A DNA stretch of 64,000 nucleotides from Marinobacter mangrovi (GTDB lineage Bacteria; Pseudomonadota; Gammaproteobacteria; Pseudomonadales; Oleiphilaceae). The translations under genes and the position numbers were made by a program. A model generated the notes under the pieces. The model was not told the DNA's origin. It ran no database searches and was given only the letters and a program-made list of their open reading frames with translations. Shown here one piece after another: positions 12,429-22,956 of the stretch (positions are counted from its first letter, which is position 1; the number at the start of each line of letters is the position of its first letter). The stretch is from contig NZ_JAERVO010000003.1 of assembly GCF_016798325.1 (NCBI RefSeq), positions 248,001 to 312,000 of the forward strand. Reading direction: 5' to 3'.

Positions 12429-12478
12429 GCCGCCGCACCAGGCACCTGTCAGTAATTTGTACAATCCGCGAACAGGTT

Positions 12479-12507
12479 TCGAAATAGCGTGGCGAGAAGC
12501 GTATAAT
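12479..12507 (+). promoter_or_regulatory. Candidate sigma-70 promoter of glyQS
   Basis: A perfect -10 hexamer TATAAT at 12502-12507 lies 109 bases before the glyQ ATG. The -35 position (12479-12484, TCGAAA) is a poor match, so the promoter may need an activator, or it may be a chance hit. TrkH transcripts could also read through; no terminator is visible between them. Confidence 0.45.
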
Positions 12508-12615
12508 GCCGGTCTTCGTGCGCCAGCCCGGGTTGTTTCCCCACCGGAAAACCCCATTTTTCGAACGCAGTGGCGCCACACCCAAACGGATCAACAGGCA
12601 ATTGTCGTGACTGAA

Positions 12616-13560
12616 ATGGCAAACACGGACATCAAGACTTTCCAGGGCCTTATCCTGGCCCTGCAGCAATTCTGGGCACGGCACGGCTGTGTCGTTCAGC
12701 AGCCGCTGGATATGGAAGTCGGGGCCGGTACTTTCCACCCGTCCACCTTCCTGCGGGCAATCGGCCCCGAAACCTGGAACGCGGCTTACGTACAGCCCAG
12801 CCGACGCCCCACCGATGGCCGTTACGGCGAAAACCCCAACCGCCTGCAGCATTACTACCAGTTCCAGGTGGTGCTCAAACCATCGCCGGACAACATCCAG
12901 GAACTCTACCTGGATTCCCTGCGGGCGCTGGGCCTGGATCCGCTGGTCCACGATATCCGTTTCGTTGAAGACAACTGGGAATCCCCGACGCTGGGTGCCT
13001 GGGGCCTGGGTTGGGAAATCTGGCTCAATGGCATGGAAGTGACCCAGTTCACCTACTTCCAGCAGGTGGGTGGCCTGGAATGCTATCCGGTCACCGGTGA
13101 GCTGACTTACGGTCTGGAACGCATCGCCATGTACCTGCAGGGCGTGGACAGCGTCTACGACCTGGTCTGGACCAACGGCCCGGATGGCGTCGTCACCTAC
13201 GGCGACGTGTTCCACCAGAACGAGGTGGAGATGTCCACCTACAACTTCGAGCACGCCGATACCGAGTTCCTGTTCCACTGCTTCGACGTCCACGAGCGTG
13301 AGAGCCAGCGACTGATTGAAGTGGGTCTGGCCCTGCCGGCCTACGAGCAGGTCCTCAAGGCCTCGCACACGTTTAACCTGCTGGATGCCCGTCACGCAAT
13401 TTCCGTTACCGAGCGCCAGCGCTACATCCTTCGCGTCCGGACCTTGGCCCGGGCCGTGGCCAAGGCCTATTTCGACAGCCGCCAGGCCCTGGGCTTCCCC
13501 ATGGCACCGGAAGCGCTGCGTAACGAAATGCTGGCCAACGCGGAAAAAGGGGACGCATGA
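12616..13560 (+). CDS. glyQ: Glycyl-tRNA synthetase alpha subunit
   Basis: Catalytic subunit of the tetrameric bacterial glycyl-tRNA synthetase, charging tRNA-Gly. The start at 12616 ([14 protein letters not shown]) gives 314 residues and matches the family N-terminus; a GTG three codons earlier is an alternative. Highly conserved class II blocks are seen: [34 protein letters not shown] and [20 protein letters not shown]. It overlaps or abuts glyS, giving coupled 1:1 expression. Confidence 0.97.
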   Translation: MANTDIKTFQGLILALQQFWARHGCVVQQPLDMEVGAGTFHPSTFLRAIGPETWNAAYVQPSRRPTDGRYGENPNRLQHYYQFQVVLKPSPDNIQELYLDSLRALGLDPLVHDIRFVEDNWESPTLGAWGLGWEIWLNGMEVTQFTYFQQVGGLECYPVTGELTYGLERIAMYLQGVDSVYDLVWTNGPDGVVTYGDVFHQNEVEMSTYNFEHADTEFLFHCFDVHERESQRLIEVGLALPAYEQVLKASHTFNLLDARHAISVTERQRYILRVRTLARAVAKAYFDSRQALGFPMAPEALRNEMLANAEKGDA

Positions 13561-13562
13561 TC

Positions 13563-15641
13563 ATGGCAAAACAGGATTTTCTGGTCGAAATCGGCACCGA
13601 GGAGCTGCCGCCCAAGGCCCTCAAGACACTGTCCGACGCGTTCACGTCCGGCTTCTGCAAGGGGCTGGATGATGCCGGCCTGAGCTACGGCAAGGTGGAG
13701 TCGTTTGCCGCTCCCCGGCGCCTGGCCATTCGCGTCCACGGACTGGCCGATGCGCAGCCGGACAAGGCGGTGGAAAAACGCGGTCCTGCCGTCAAGGCCG
13801 CTTTTGACGACGCCGGCAACCCGACCCGTGCGCTCACCGGTTTTGCCAACTCCGCAGGCGTCACCCCGGACCAGTTGGACACGCTGGAAACCGAGAAGGG
13901 TGCCTGGGTGGTGTATCGTACGGTTGAACAGGGCCGTGCTACCGCCGAGCTGATCCCGGAGTTGGTGGAGCAATCGCTAGCCGGCCTGCCCATTCCCAAG
14001 CGGATGCGCTGGGGTGCCCACAAGGCGGAATTCGTGCGCCCGGTACACTGGATCGTACTGCTGCTGGGCAACAAGATCATCGACGCCAACATCATGGGTC
14101 TGCCCACCGGCAACGAAACCCGCGGGCACCGTTTCCACTGCCCGAAAGAACTGATCATTCCCACGCCGGACGCCTACGAGGTGGTCCTGCGCGAGGAAGG
14201 CTACGTGCTGGCCAGCTTCGAAGAGCGCCGTGACAAGATCCGCGCCGGCGTCGAAGCCCTGGCTCGTGAGCAGGGCGACGCCCAGGCCGTGATCGACGAC
14301 GATCTGCTGGACGAGGTCACCGCCCTCAACGAATGGCCGGTCCCGTTGCTGGGCCATTTCGAGGAACGCTTCCTGGAGGTACCCGCCGAGGCGCTGATTT
14401 CCTCCATGAAGGAACACCAGAAGTATTTCCACGTGGTCAACAGGGACGGCCGCATGCTGCCGCTGTTCATTACCGTGGCCAACCTGGAAAGCAAGGACCC
14501 GTCGCAGGTCGTCTCTGGTAACGAGAAGGTGATCCGACCGCGCCTGGCGGACGCGGCCTTCTTCTACGACACCGACCGCAAGCACACGCTGGAAAGCCGT
14601 ATCGACGCGCTCAAGCCAATCGTGTTCCAGGAAAAACTGGGCAGTCTGCACGACAAGTCCGTGCGGGTGGCGGCGCTGGCCAAAAAGATTGCCGAAGCCA
14701 TCGACGGCAAACCGGAGAACGCCGAACGCGCCGCCATGCTGGCCAAGACCGACCTGGTCAGCGAGATGGTGCTCGAGTTCACCGACCTGCAGGGCATCAT
14801 GGGCGAGTACTACGCCCGCAATGACGGCGAACCGGACGATGTCGCCGCCGCCCTGAACGAGCAGTACATGCCGCGCTTCGCCGGCGACGACCTACCGCAG
14901 ACGCTGACCGGCTGTGCCGTGGCCCTGGCGGATCGTCTGGATTCCCTGGTGGGTCTGTTCGGCATCGACCAGCCGCCCTCAGGCACGCGTGATCCGTTCG
15001 GCCTGCGCCGGTCGGCCCTGGGTGTGCTGCGCATTATTGTCGAGCGGGAATTGCCGCTGGACCTGCAGACCTGCTGCGAGTGGGCCGCCGCGAACTTCAC
15101 CAGCCTGACCGTGGCCGATCCGGTCACGCCGGTGGTGGATTACATGCTCGACCGGTTCCGCGCGCATTACGAAGAGCAGGGCATCGGGGCCGAAGTCTAC
15201 CTGGCTGTGCATGCCCGTCGCCCGACCCGGCCACTGGACTTTGAACAGCGTATCCGCGCGGTAGAAGCCTTCCGTCAGTTGCCGGCCGCCCAGGCCCTGG
15301 CTGCCGCCAACAAGCGGGTGTCCAACATCCTGGTGAAGCAGGGTGGTGAAGGCATCTCCGAGCAGGTGGACAGCAGCCTGCTGCAGGACGCTGCGGAAAA
15401 AGCCCTGGCCGAGGCCGTTGACGCCCAGGCGGACAAGGTCACGCCGCTGTTTGCCCGCGGTGACTACGGCGCGGCGCTGACGTCCCTGGCGGACCTGCGG
15501 GAAACCGTCGACCGCTTCTTCGACGACGTGATGGTCATGGCCGACGATACCGCCATCCGCAACAACCGCCTGGCGCTGCTCAACCGTCTGCGCAACCTGT
15601 TCCTGCAGGTGGCGGACATTTCATTGCTGCCCACAGGCTAG
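13563..15641 (+). CDS. glyS: Glycyl-tRNA synthetase beta subunit
   Basis: Beta subunit of glycyl-tRNA synthetase, containing the tRNA-binding part. The protein begins MAKQDFLVEIGTEELPPKAL. Two ATGs are possible (13557, overlapping the glyQ stop, and 13563); the purine-rich AAAAAGGGGA at 13546-13554 is better spaced for 13563. The 692 residues match the family; the HD-like region and the C-terminal anticodon-binding domain are collinear. It is followed nine bases later by gmhB. Confidence 0.96.
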   Translation: MAKQDFLVEIGTEELPPKALKTLSDAFTSGFCKGLDDAGLSYGKVESFAAPRRLAIRVHGLADAQPDKAVEKRGPAVKAAFDDAGNPTRALTGFANSAGVTPDQLDTLETEKGAWVVYRTVEQGRATAELIPELVEQSLAGLPIPKRMRWGAHKAEFVRPVHWIVLLLGNKIIDANIMGLPTGNETRGHRFHCPKELIIPTPDAYEVVLREEGYVLASFEERRDKIRAGVEALAREQGDAQAVIDDDLLDEVTALNEWPVPLLGHFEERFLEVPAEALISSMKEHQKYFHVVNRDGRMLPLFITVANLESKDPSQVVSGNEKVIRPRLADAAFFYDTDRKHTLESRIDALKPIVFQEKLGSLHDKSVRVAALAKKIAEAIDGKPENAERAAMLAKTDLVSEMVLEFTDLQGIMGEYYARNDGEPDDVAAALNEQYMPRFAGDDLPQTLTGCAVALADRLDSLVGLFGIDQPPSGTRDPFGLRRSALGVLRIIVERELPLDLQTCCEWAAANFTSLTVADPVTPVVDYMLDRFRAHYEEQGIGAEVYLAVHARRPTRPLDFEQRIRAVEAFRQLPAAQALAAANKRVSNILVKQGGEGISEQVDSSLLQDAAEKALAEAVDAQADKVTPLFARGDYGAALTSLADLRETVDRFFDDVMVMADDTAIRNNRLALLNRLRNLFLQVADISLLPTG

Positions 15642-15650
15642 GCACGCACG

Positions 15651-16205
15651 GTGCTGATCATCCTCGACCGTGACGGTGTGATAAACCGTTACCACGGAGA
15701 ATACATCTGCTCGGTCGAGGAGTGGTTGCCCATTGCCAGCAGTATCGACGCCATCGCGCGACTGACCCGGGCAGGGCATCAGGTGGCGGTGGCCACCAAC
15801 CAGTCCGGCATCGCCCGGGGTTTCTACGATCACCTCATTCTCGAGGCCATGCACGCACAGCTGGAACGGTTGGTGGAAGCGCTCGGGGGCCGGGTGGACT
15901 GCATCGTCTACTGCCCCCATCACCCCGACGAAGACTGCCGCTGCCGCAAACCCCGTACCGGTCTGCTGGAGGATATCCGCGATCAACTGGGCCTGGCCGA
16001 CCTTCACGACGCCATAATGGTCGGGGACAGCCGCAAGGACCTGGAGGCGGGCCTGGCAGCCGGTTGTCAGGCTGCGGCGCTGGTTCGTACGGGTAACGGG
16101 CGGCGTACCGAAAAGGAGCTCCAGACGGCGCCTCTGGGGCCGGTAACGGTCTGGAAGAATCTGTCCGCGTTTGTGGATCATTTCCTGGAAGGGGCAGGTC
16201 ACTGA
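15651..16205 (+). CDS. gmhB: D-glycero-beta-D-manno-heptose 1,7-bisphosphate 7-phosphatase
   Basis: HAD-family phosphatase of the ADP-heptose pathway for the LPS inner core. The GTG start at 15651 gives 184 residues. HAD motif I is DRDGVIN at residues 6-12, motif II is ATNQSGIARGF, the zinc loop CPHHPDEDCRCRKP is intact, and motif IV is MVGDSRKDLEAG. The end of glyS is nine bases upstream, an arrangement common in gammaproteobacteria. Confidence 0.92.
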   Translation: MLIILDRDGVINRYHGEYICSVEEWLPIASSIDAIARLTRAGHQVAVATNQSGIARGFYDHLILEAMHAQLERLVEALGGRVDCIVYCPHHPDEDCRCRKPRTGLLEDIRDQLGLADLHDAIMVGDSRKDLEAGLAAGCQAAALVRTGNGRRTEKELQTAPLGPVTVWKNLSAFVDHFLEGAGH

Positions 16206-16244
16206 CCTTCGGGAAACCGAAAGACGAAAAGTCATCCCAGGGGG

Positions 16245-16273
16245 CTGGCAATCCTCCGAATCATCAGTATAAT
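16245..16273 (+). promoter_or_regulatory. Sigma-70 promoter of tRNA-Pro
   Basis: The -35 hexamer CTGGCA (16245-16250) and a perfect -10 TATAAT (16268-16273) are separated by 17 bases. The predicted start near 16280 is a few bases before the mature tRNA 5' end. Confidence 0.75.
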
Positions 16274-16285
16274 ACCGCCCAAATT

Positions 16286-16362
<77 letters not shown>

Positions 16363-16540
16363 TTTTCCCGCTTTTCCCTTCTTGATCAATCAGTTAGCTC
16401 GTTCATACGATAACCTCACCCGTATCACCTTACGGCTTGCATGCGTGCGCCTCTCAGGCCATTCTTCGTTATACTGCTTATAGCCAAACCGGGTTCCAAC
16501 GACCTGTCGATTCCCTTCCAGAAATCAGGCCCGAAGCACT

Positions 16541-17302
16541 ATGAACCAGAAGTCCACGTCGACCGCCGCACCAGCGCCCCAGCAACAACAGCGCCCCTGG
16601 GCCGACCTGCTGATCAGTATTGTCATTCCCTCCGTCATCCTGATGAAGTTCAGCGGTGAGCAGGATCTGGGATCCGCCAACGCACTCCTGGTCGCGCTGG
16701 CGTTTCCACTGGGTTGGGGGCTGTATGAACTGATCCGGTTCGGCAAGAAGAACTTTATCGCGGTGCTGGGTTTGATCAGCATCCTGCTGACCGGTGGTAT
16801 CGGTCTGCTGCACCTGGATGCCCAGTGGCTCGCCATCAAGGAAGCTGCTGTGCCTCTGATCATCGGCCTGGCGGTACTGATATCCACCAAGACACGCTAT
16901 CCCCTGGTCCGCACCCTGCTCTATAACCGCACCGTCCTGGATGTGGACAAGATCCACGATGCCCTGGTGGAGAAGGGCAACGAAGGCGTCTTCGAATCCC
17001 GACTGATGCGGGCCAGCTACTACTTTGCCGGCACGTTCCTGTTTTCCTCGATCATGAACTACGTACTGGCCAAATGGATCGTCACCAGTCCGTCCGGCAC
17101 CCCCGCCTTCAACGAAGAGCTGGGCCAGATGACGCTGGTCAGCTATCCGATGATCGCCATCCCCTCCATGCTGATGATGATCGCCATCTTCTATTACCTC
17201 TGGCGAGCGATCCGCAATCTTACGGGATTCAAGCTGGACGAGGTGCTGTCACCGGCGCTGGTGGCGGCCCATGAGGAAAAGGAATCGAAAAACCGCCAGT
17301 AG
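16541..17302 (+). CDS. Multi-pass membrane protein, possibly VC0807 family
   Basis: Inner-membrane protein of 253 residues with about five to six hydrophobic segments (around residues 24-40, 45-62, 70-90, 100-112, 160-180 and 200-220) and a short polar C-terminal tail ending ESKNRQ. The Gln-rich N-terminus contains a run of four glutamines. It resembles the uncharacterised VC0807-type proteins related to the intracellular septation family, but this assignment is from memory of the family and is not certain. The gene is single and is bounded by tRNA-Pro and the convergent gyrB. Confidence 0.75.
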   Translation: MNQKSTSTAAPAPQQQQRPWADLLISIVIPSVILMKFSGEQDLGSANALLVALAFPLGWGLYELIRFGKKNFIAVLGLISILLTGGIGLLHLDAQWLAIKEAAVPLIIGLAVLISTKTRYPLVRTLLYNRTVLDVDKIHDALVEKGNEGVFESRLMRASYYFAGTFLFSSIMNYVLAKWIVTSPSGTPAFNEELGQMTLVSYPMIAIPSMLMMIAIFYYLWRAIRNLTGFKLDEVLSPALVAAHEEKESKNRQ

Positions 17303-17352
17303 CCCCACAGTGATCGGGTGAGTAGCAGCAGCCCAGACCGATCGCCAGACAC

Positions 17353-17382
17353 AAAAAAGCCCGGGACAACCCGGGCTTTTTT
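17353..17382. terminator. Bidirectional terminator between the membrane-protein gene and gyrB
   Basis: The symmetric hairpin AAAAAAGCCCGGG-ACAA-CCCGGGCTTTTTT ends both convergent transcripts. Confidence 0.92.
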
Positions 17383-17421
17383 ATGGGACCGATAAGCCGG
17401 TCCGCGTGGCGCGGTGACGAA

Positions 17422-19860
<2,439 letters not shown>

Positions 19861-20982
19861 TTATTCTTCCGTAAAGTCGCCATGTTCCACGTGGAACACT
19901 TTGAAATCGGGCATGGGATCCCGCCACAGTAAATCCGGGCGGGGTGGCTCGATCGAGGTGATGAACACCTGGCTGCCGAGGTCTCGGAGCTTGCCGGCCA
20001 GCATCTGTCGATGGGCCTCGTCGAGCTCCGCGTTGATATCGTCCAGTAAAAAAGTGCACTGCCGGGCGTGCTCTCTAAGGAGCTGGCCCTGCGCGATCTT
20101 CATCAAAATAACCAGGGTTTTTTGCTGGCCTCGAGACAGGGTTTCCGCCACCGGGCGGCCCTGAAACTTCACTCGCACATCCGCCCGGTTTGGCCCGTAC
20201 AGGGTATGGCCCATCTTGGCTTCCTGCTCGCGATGGTTGATCAGCACTTCCGCGAGATCCGCCTTCCGGTCCCAACCGGGGAAAAACTCAAACTTGAGCT
20301 CGTCGCTCCAGGCCACTTCCACATCGCTGATGACCGCTTCCAGCAATGGCTGGAACTGCTCAAACACTCGGCGCCGGGCTTCAGTCACCTGGTTCGCCAA
20401 CGCAATGTATTGGCTGTCCCAGATCCTGAGCAGCGATTCGTCAATTCTACCATTTCTGAGAATTTTATTCCGCTGGGAAACCGCTCTCTGGAACTGCTGC
20501 CACAGTGACGCAAAGCCATGTTCCACGTGGAACACCGACCAGTCCAAAAACTGGCGCCGCTTACCGGGTCCGCCGGTCACTATGTCAAATGTGCCCGGAT
20601 CGATCACCGATACCGGGAGGTGACGGGCAATGGCGGATAGATTCCTCACCCGCTCCCCATCGACCTTCAGCCGGGTCTCCTTGGTGGTCAGATCCCGGGA
20701 CAGACCAATCCGGTGGATGTCCGACGAGGCCCCAGGTGACGTACTGGTCGGCGTTTCGAGAATTTCCCCGAATACGGTCAGACTCTCCGATCCATGGTGT
20801 ACAACGGCCTCGTGCCGGTTCACCCGAAACGATCGGCCCAACCCGAGGTACGCGATCGCCTCCAAAAGACTGCTCTTACCGCTGCCGTTGGCGCCGTAAA
20901 TCAAGTTGACGGACGGGGAAAAGGACAGGGCGACGGGTGCGAGGTTTCGGAATTGCTGGGTTTGTAATTTAAGAAGCGCCAT
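19861..20982 (-). CDS. recF: DNA replication and repair protein RecF
   Basis: SMC-like ATPase that helps load RecA at gapped DNA. The 373 residues contain Walker A GANGSGKS (about residues 31-38), the ABC signature LSRGQQKTL and Walker B TFLLDDI. Two copies of the pentapeptide FHVEH, near residues 152 and 364, are encoded by ParB-binding palindromes, so the gene doubles as a centromere platform. Unlike the usual order it does not directly follow dnaN; an ABC1-type gene and about 640 bases intervene. Confidence 0.97.
   Translation of the reverse strand: MALLKLQTQQFRNLAPVALSFSPSVNLIYGANGSGKSSLLEAIAYLGLGRSFRVNRHEAVVHHGSESLTVFGEILETPTSTSPGASSDIHRIGLSRDLTTKETRLKVDGERVRNLSAIARHLPVSVIDPGTFDIVTGGPGKRRQFLDWSVFHVEHGFASLWQQFQRAVSQRNKILRNGRIDESLLRIWDSQYIALANQVTEARRRVFEQFQPLLEAVISDVEVAWSDELKFEFFPGWDRKADLAEVLINHREQEAKMGHTLYGPNRADVRVKFQGRPVAETLSRGQQKTLVILMKIAQGQLLREHARQCTFLLDDINAELDEAHRQMLAGKLRDLGSQVFITSIEPPRPDLLWRDPMPDFKVFHVEHGDFTEE
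19883..19898. promoter_or_regulatory. parS: parS site 1 (ParB-binding centromere)
   Basis: A perfect 16-bp palindrome TGTTCCACGTGGAACA, identical to the parS consensus known from Pseudomonas-type chromosomes. It lies at the 3' end of recF, where it encodes FHVEH. The partner ParB is encoded at 48527-49417. Confidence 0.93.
20519..20534. promoter_or_regulatory. parS: parS site 2 inside recF
   Basis: A second exact copy of TGTTCCACGTGGAACA, 636 bases from site 1, again in the FHVEH reading frame of recF. Confidence 0.93.
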
Positions 20983-21297
20983 GCACTACAGGGATCCGTT
21001 GAGGATGAGATAAGTGTCCGGCTGAGCCATTCATAAATCGGCGAGTCCGATCCTTGCGCTGAAACCGTAGACCGTTTTAGCCGTCGTCATCATGCCATCC
21101 AGACGACCGAGCAACACCGATCAAGGACATTCAGGATCAACACATTCAGAAGATCGGCCAACTGATCAATGAGCCAGACAGAAGAGTAGTCTACCGGTTA
21201 CGGCCCGCTTAGGGCAGGGGGCACGGCGTTAACTCGGAGCCGCCACCAGACCTGGATCTGCTAAGGGATCTCGGGTCGGCGTGCTTGCCTTAGCAAT

Positions 21298-21534
21298 CTA
21301 TCTCCAAGGGCTCACACATAGAGTTGGCTTGCCCTCACAATCAACATCAAACAACTGAACTGAACGCGAGTCCGAATCCCAAAGATCTCCACCAAAGCTG
21401 CCTTCGAATACGACGACCTCTCGCATGCGTTTGGATTTAGCAGCAGCATCGCCTCGGCTGAGAGAACCCACCGACAGCAAGCCGAAGAAACACGGGGAAA
21501 GCTCGGCTGGTGCCTGACCATCACCAGCTTTTCT
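21298..21534 (-). pseudogene. Possible small ORF or remnant of unknown origin
   Basis: An open minus-strand frame of about 78 codons lacks an ATG near its beginning (a TTG lies at 21480) and ends in CVSPWR. Its lower half has protein-like composition (REVVVFEGSFGG, SRSVQLFDVD) and lower GC than the flanking genes. No family is recognised. It may be a degraded gene fragment or chance. Confidence 0.2.
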
Positions 21535-21543
21535 TTACCCCAT

Positions 21544-21570
21544 AAAAAAAGGTTCCACGTGGAACCTTTT
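21544..21570. terminator. Terminator whose stem is a parS palindrome
   Basis: The hairpin has stem GGTTCCAC/GTGGAACC flanked by seven As on the left and four Ts on the right. On the minus strand it reads as a rho-independent terminator 55 bases after the ABC1 gene stop. Confidence 0.7.
21551..21566. promoter_or_regulatory. parS: parS site 3 (outer bases changed)
   Basis: GGTTCCACGTGGAACC has the 14-bp parS core intact, with only the outermost T/A pair replaced by G/C. It is still a perfect palindrome and lies about 1 kb upstream of site 2. Confidence 0.82.
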
Positions 21571-21624
21571 AATCAGTCAATCCAGATTGTGTACTTCTGG
21601 AGGCCGGGCCGGGGCACCGAGACG

Positions 21625-22887
21625 TCAATGCAACATATTCAGTCGTTCGTCCATAAACATATCCATCTCGGGCGCCAGGATATGGACGTAGCGATCAAAA
21701 TAGAGGAACTGTTTGATCAGCAGTGCAAATTCCCGCGGGAAATGAAGACCGTGGGATTCGCCGATCTTCACCATGTCCATCAGGATGTTATTCACCTCGT
21801 CCTCGGCTTCTTCAGCCGCGTACGGCGTATCCGGCACCATCCGGTCCATCTGGTTGTACAACCGGCGCAGATCGTCGGCCAGCTGATTCACATCGATGGC
21901 TTCGTGAGTGACGCCGATTCGCACCATGGCATCGGCCATCCCTTCAAACTGTCCCACCATGACCGCCGATATGAAATCAGACACCGCCTGCCAGGTATCC
22001 GGACGAATGCGCCCGACGATACCGAAATCAATAAAACCGACACGCCCATCTTTCAGGACCATCAGGTTGCCAGCGTGCACATCCGCGTGGAAGAACTCGC
22101 ACTGGGTCAGGCTGGAGAACCAGGTGTTCATTGCCGTGATCAATGTGCGTTCCGGATCCGATGTCACGGTACGGATGGTTTCCAGGTCCGTCAGCGGCAC
22201 GCCGTAGAAACGCTCCATGGTCAGGACCCGGCGAGTACTCCACTGTTCATAAACCTGGGGTACCGTCGCATCGGTATTGTGGGTGTCCAACAGAAACTGA
22301 CGGAACGTCTTGAGGTTGTTGGCTTCCTTGATGAAGTCGCATTCCTCCATCATGGTGCGCTGGATCTCTTCGACAATCCCGGACAGCGACGTCCAGGACA
22401 ACTTCGGCGCAATGGTTTCCAGAATCCGCGCCGACGCGTAGAGGAAGTTGAGATCCGTCAGCAGGATGTTTTCCACACCCGGTTTCTGGATCTTGATCAC
22501 CACCTGCTCACCGGAAACGAGCTTCGCCGCATGCACCTGGGCTATGGACGCCGACGCCAGCGGCACCGGGTCGATCTCGGCATAGATGGATTCCAGAGGC
22601 ACCTTGAGTTCGTCTTGCAGGATCCGGCGCATCACGCTGAAGGGAAGGGCCGGTGTGCGATCCAGACACTGCTGGAACTCTTCCACATAGCTGGCAGGAA
22701 AGAAGGTGGGAGAACTGGCGATGAACTGGCCGAGCTTGATGTAGGTGGCGCCCAGATTCTCGAACGTCTGGCGCAGCAAGCGAGGCGTAGGCGGTCGATC
22801 CCCTCGCAGCCAGTTAATGCCTGTGCGACTCAGCACCGTCAGCGTCTGACCGATGCGCAGCGCACCCTTGATGCCGTTCAACACCAT
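21625..22887 (-). CDS. ABC1/AarF (UbiB-like) atypical kinase family protein
   Basis: Member of the ABC1 protein-kinase-like family, ATPases linked in known members to ubiquinone synthesis. The 420 residues contain the family KxGQ motif in YIKLGQF (about residue 52), the Ala-rich nucleotide loop ASASIAQVHAA followed by VVIKIQKPG, HADVHAGNL and the DFG motif in FIDFGIVG. It ends without the two C-terminal membrane helices of UbiB (about 546 residues), so it is not the canonical ubiB. It sits between dnaN and recF, an unusual place, and ends at the parS-containing terminator. Confidence 0.87.
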   Translation of the reverse strand: MVLNGIKGALRIGQTLTVLSRTGINWLRGDRPPTPRLLRQTFENLGATYIKLGQFIASSPTFFPASYVEEFQQCLDRTPALPFSVMRRILQDELKVPLESIYAEIDPVPLASASIAQVHAAKLVSGEQVVIKIQKPGVENILLTDLNFLYASARILETIAPKLSWTSLSGIVEEIQRTMMEECDFIKEANNLKTFRQFLLDTHNTDATVPQVYEQWSTRRVLTMERFYGVPLTDLETIRTVTSDPERTLITAMNTWFSSLTQCEFFHADVHAGNLMVLKDGRVGFIDFGIVGRIRPDTWQAVSDFISAVMVGQFEGMADAMVRIGVTHEAIDVNQLADDLRRLYNQMDRMVPDTPYAAEEAEDEVNNILMDMVKIGESHGLHFPREFALLIKQFLYFDRYVHILAPEMDMFMDERLNMLH

Positions 22888-22956
22888 AGCAGACTGCCTC
22901 CTTTAATAAGCTAAGGGGATCGCGGCTGCAATCCCCCGGTGTGCCCAGCCTCTACT

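Larger units (their letters stand above)
20983..21624. other. Non-coding stretch between recF and the ABC1 gene
   Basis: About 640 bases without a convincing gene. The region is lower in GC than its neighbours. It contains parS site 3 within a terminator (21544-21570), a weak minus-strand ORF (21298-21534) and presumably the recF-gyrB promoter, which I could not define. The frame content looks like decayed or foreign DNA. Confidence 0.6.

Noticed and set aside
10788-12581. Long minus-strand open frame of about 600 codons over trkA/trkH
   Set aside because: It is an antisense shadow of trkH in high-GC DNA; its translation is His/Gly/Arg/Gln-rich and has no family features, while the plus strand encodes intact TrkA and TrkH.
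21200-21260. Possible integron attC-like site (GTTAACTCGGAGC)
   Set aside because: The core does not fit GTTRRRY with a matching inverse core, and no integrase or cassette array is present.
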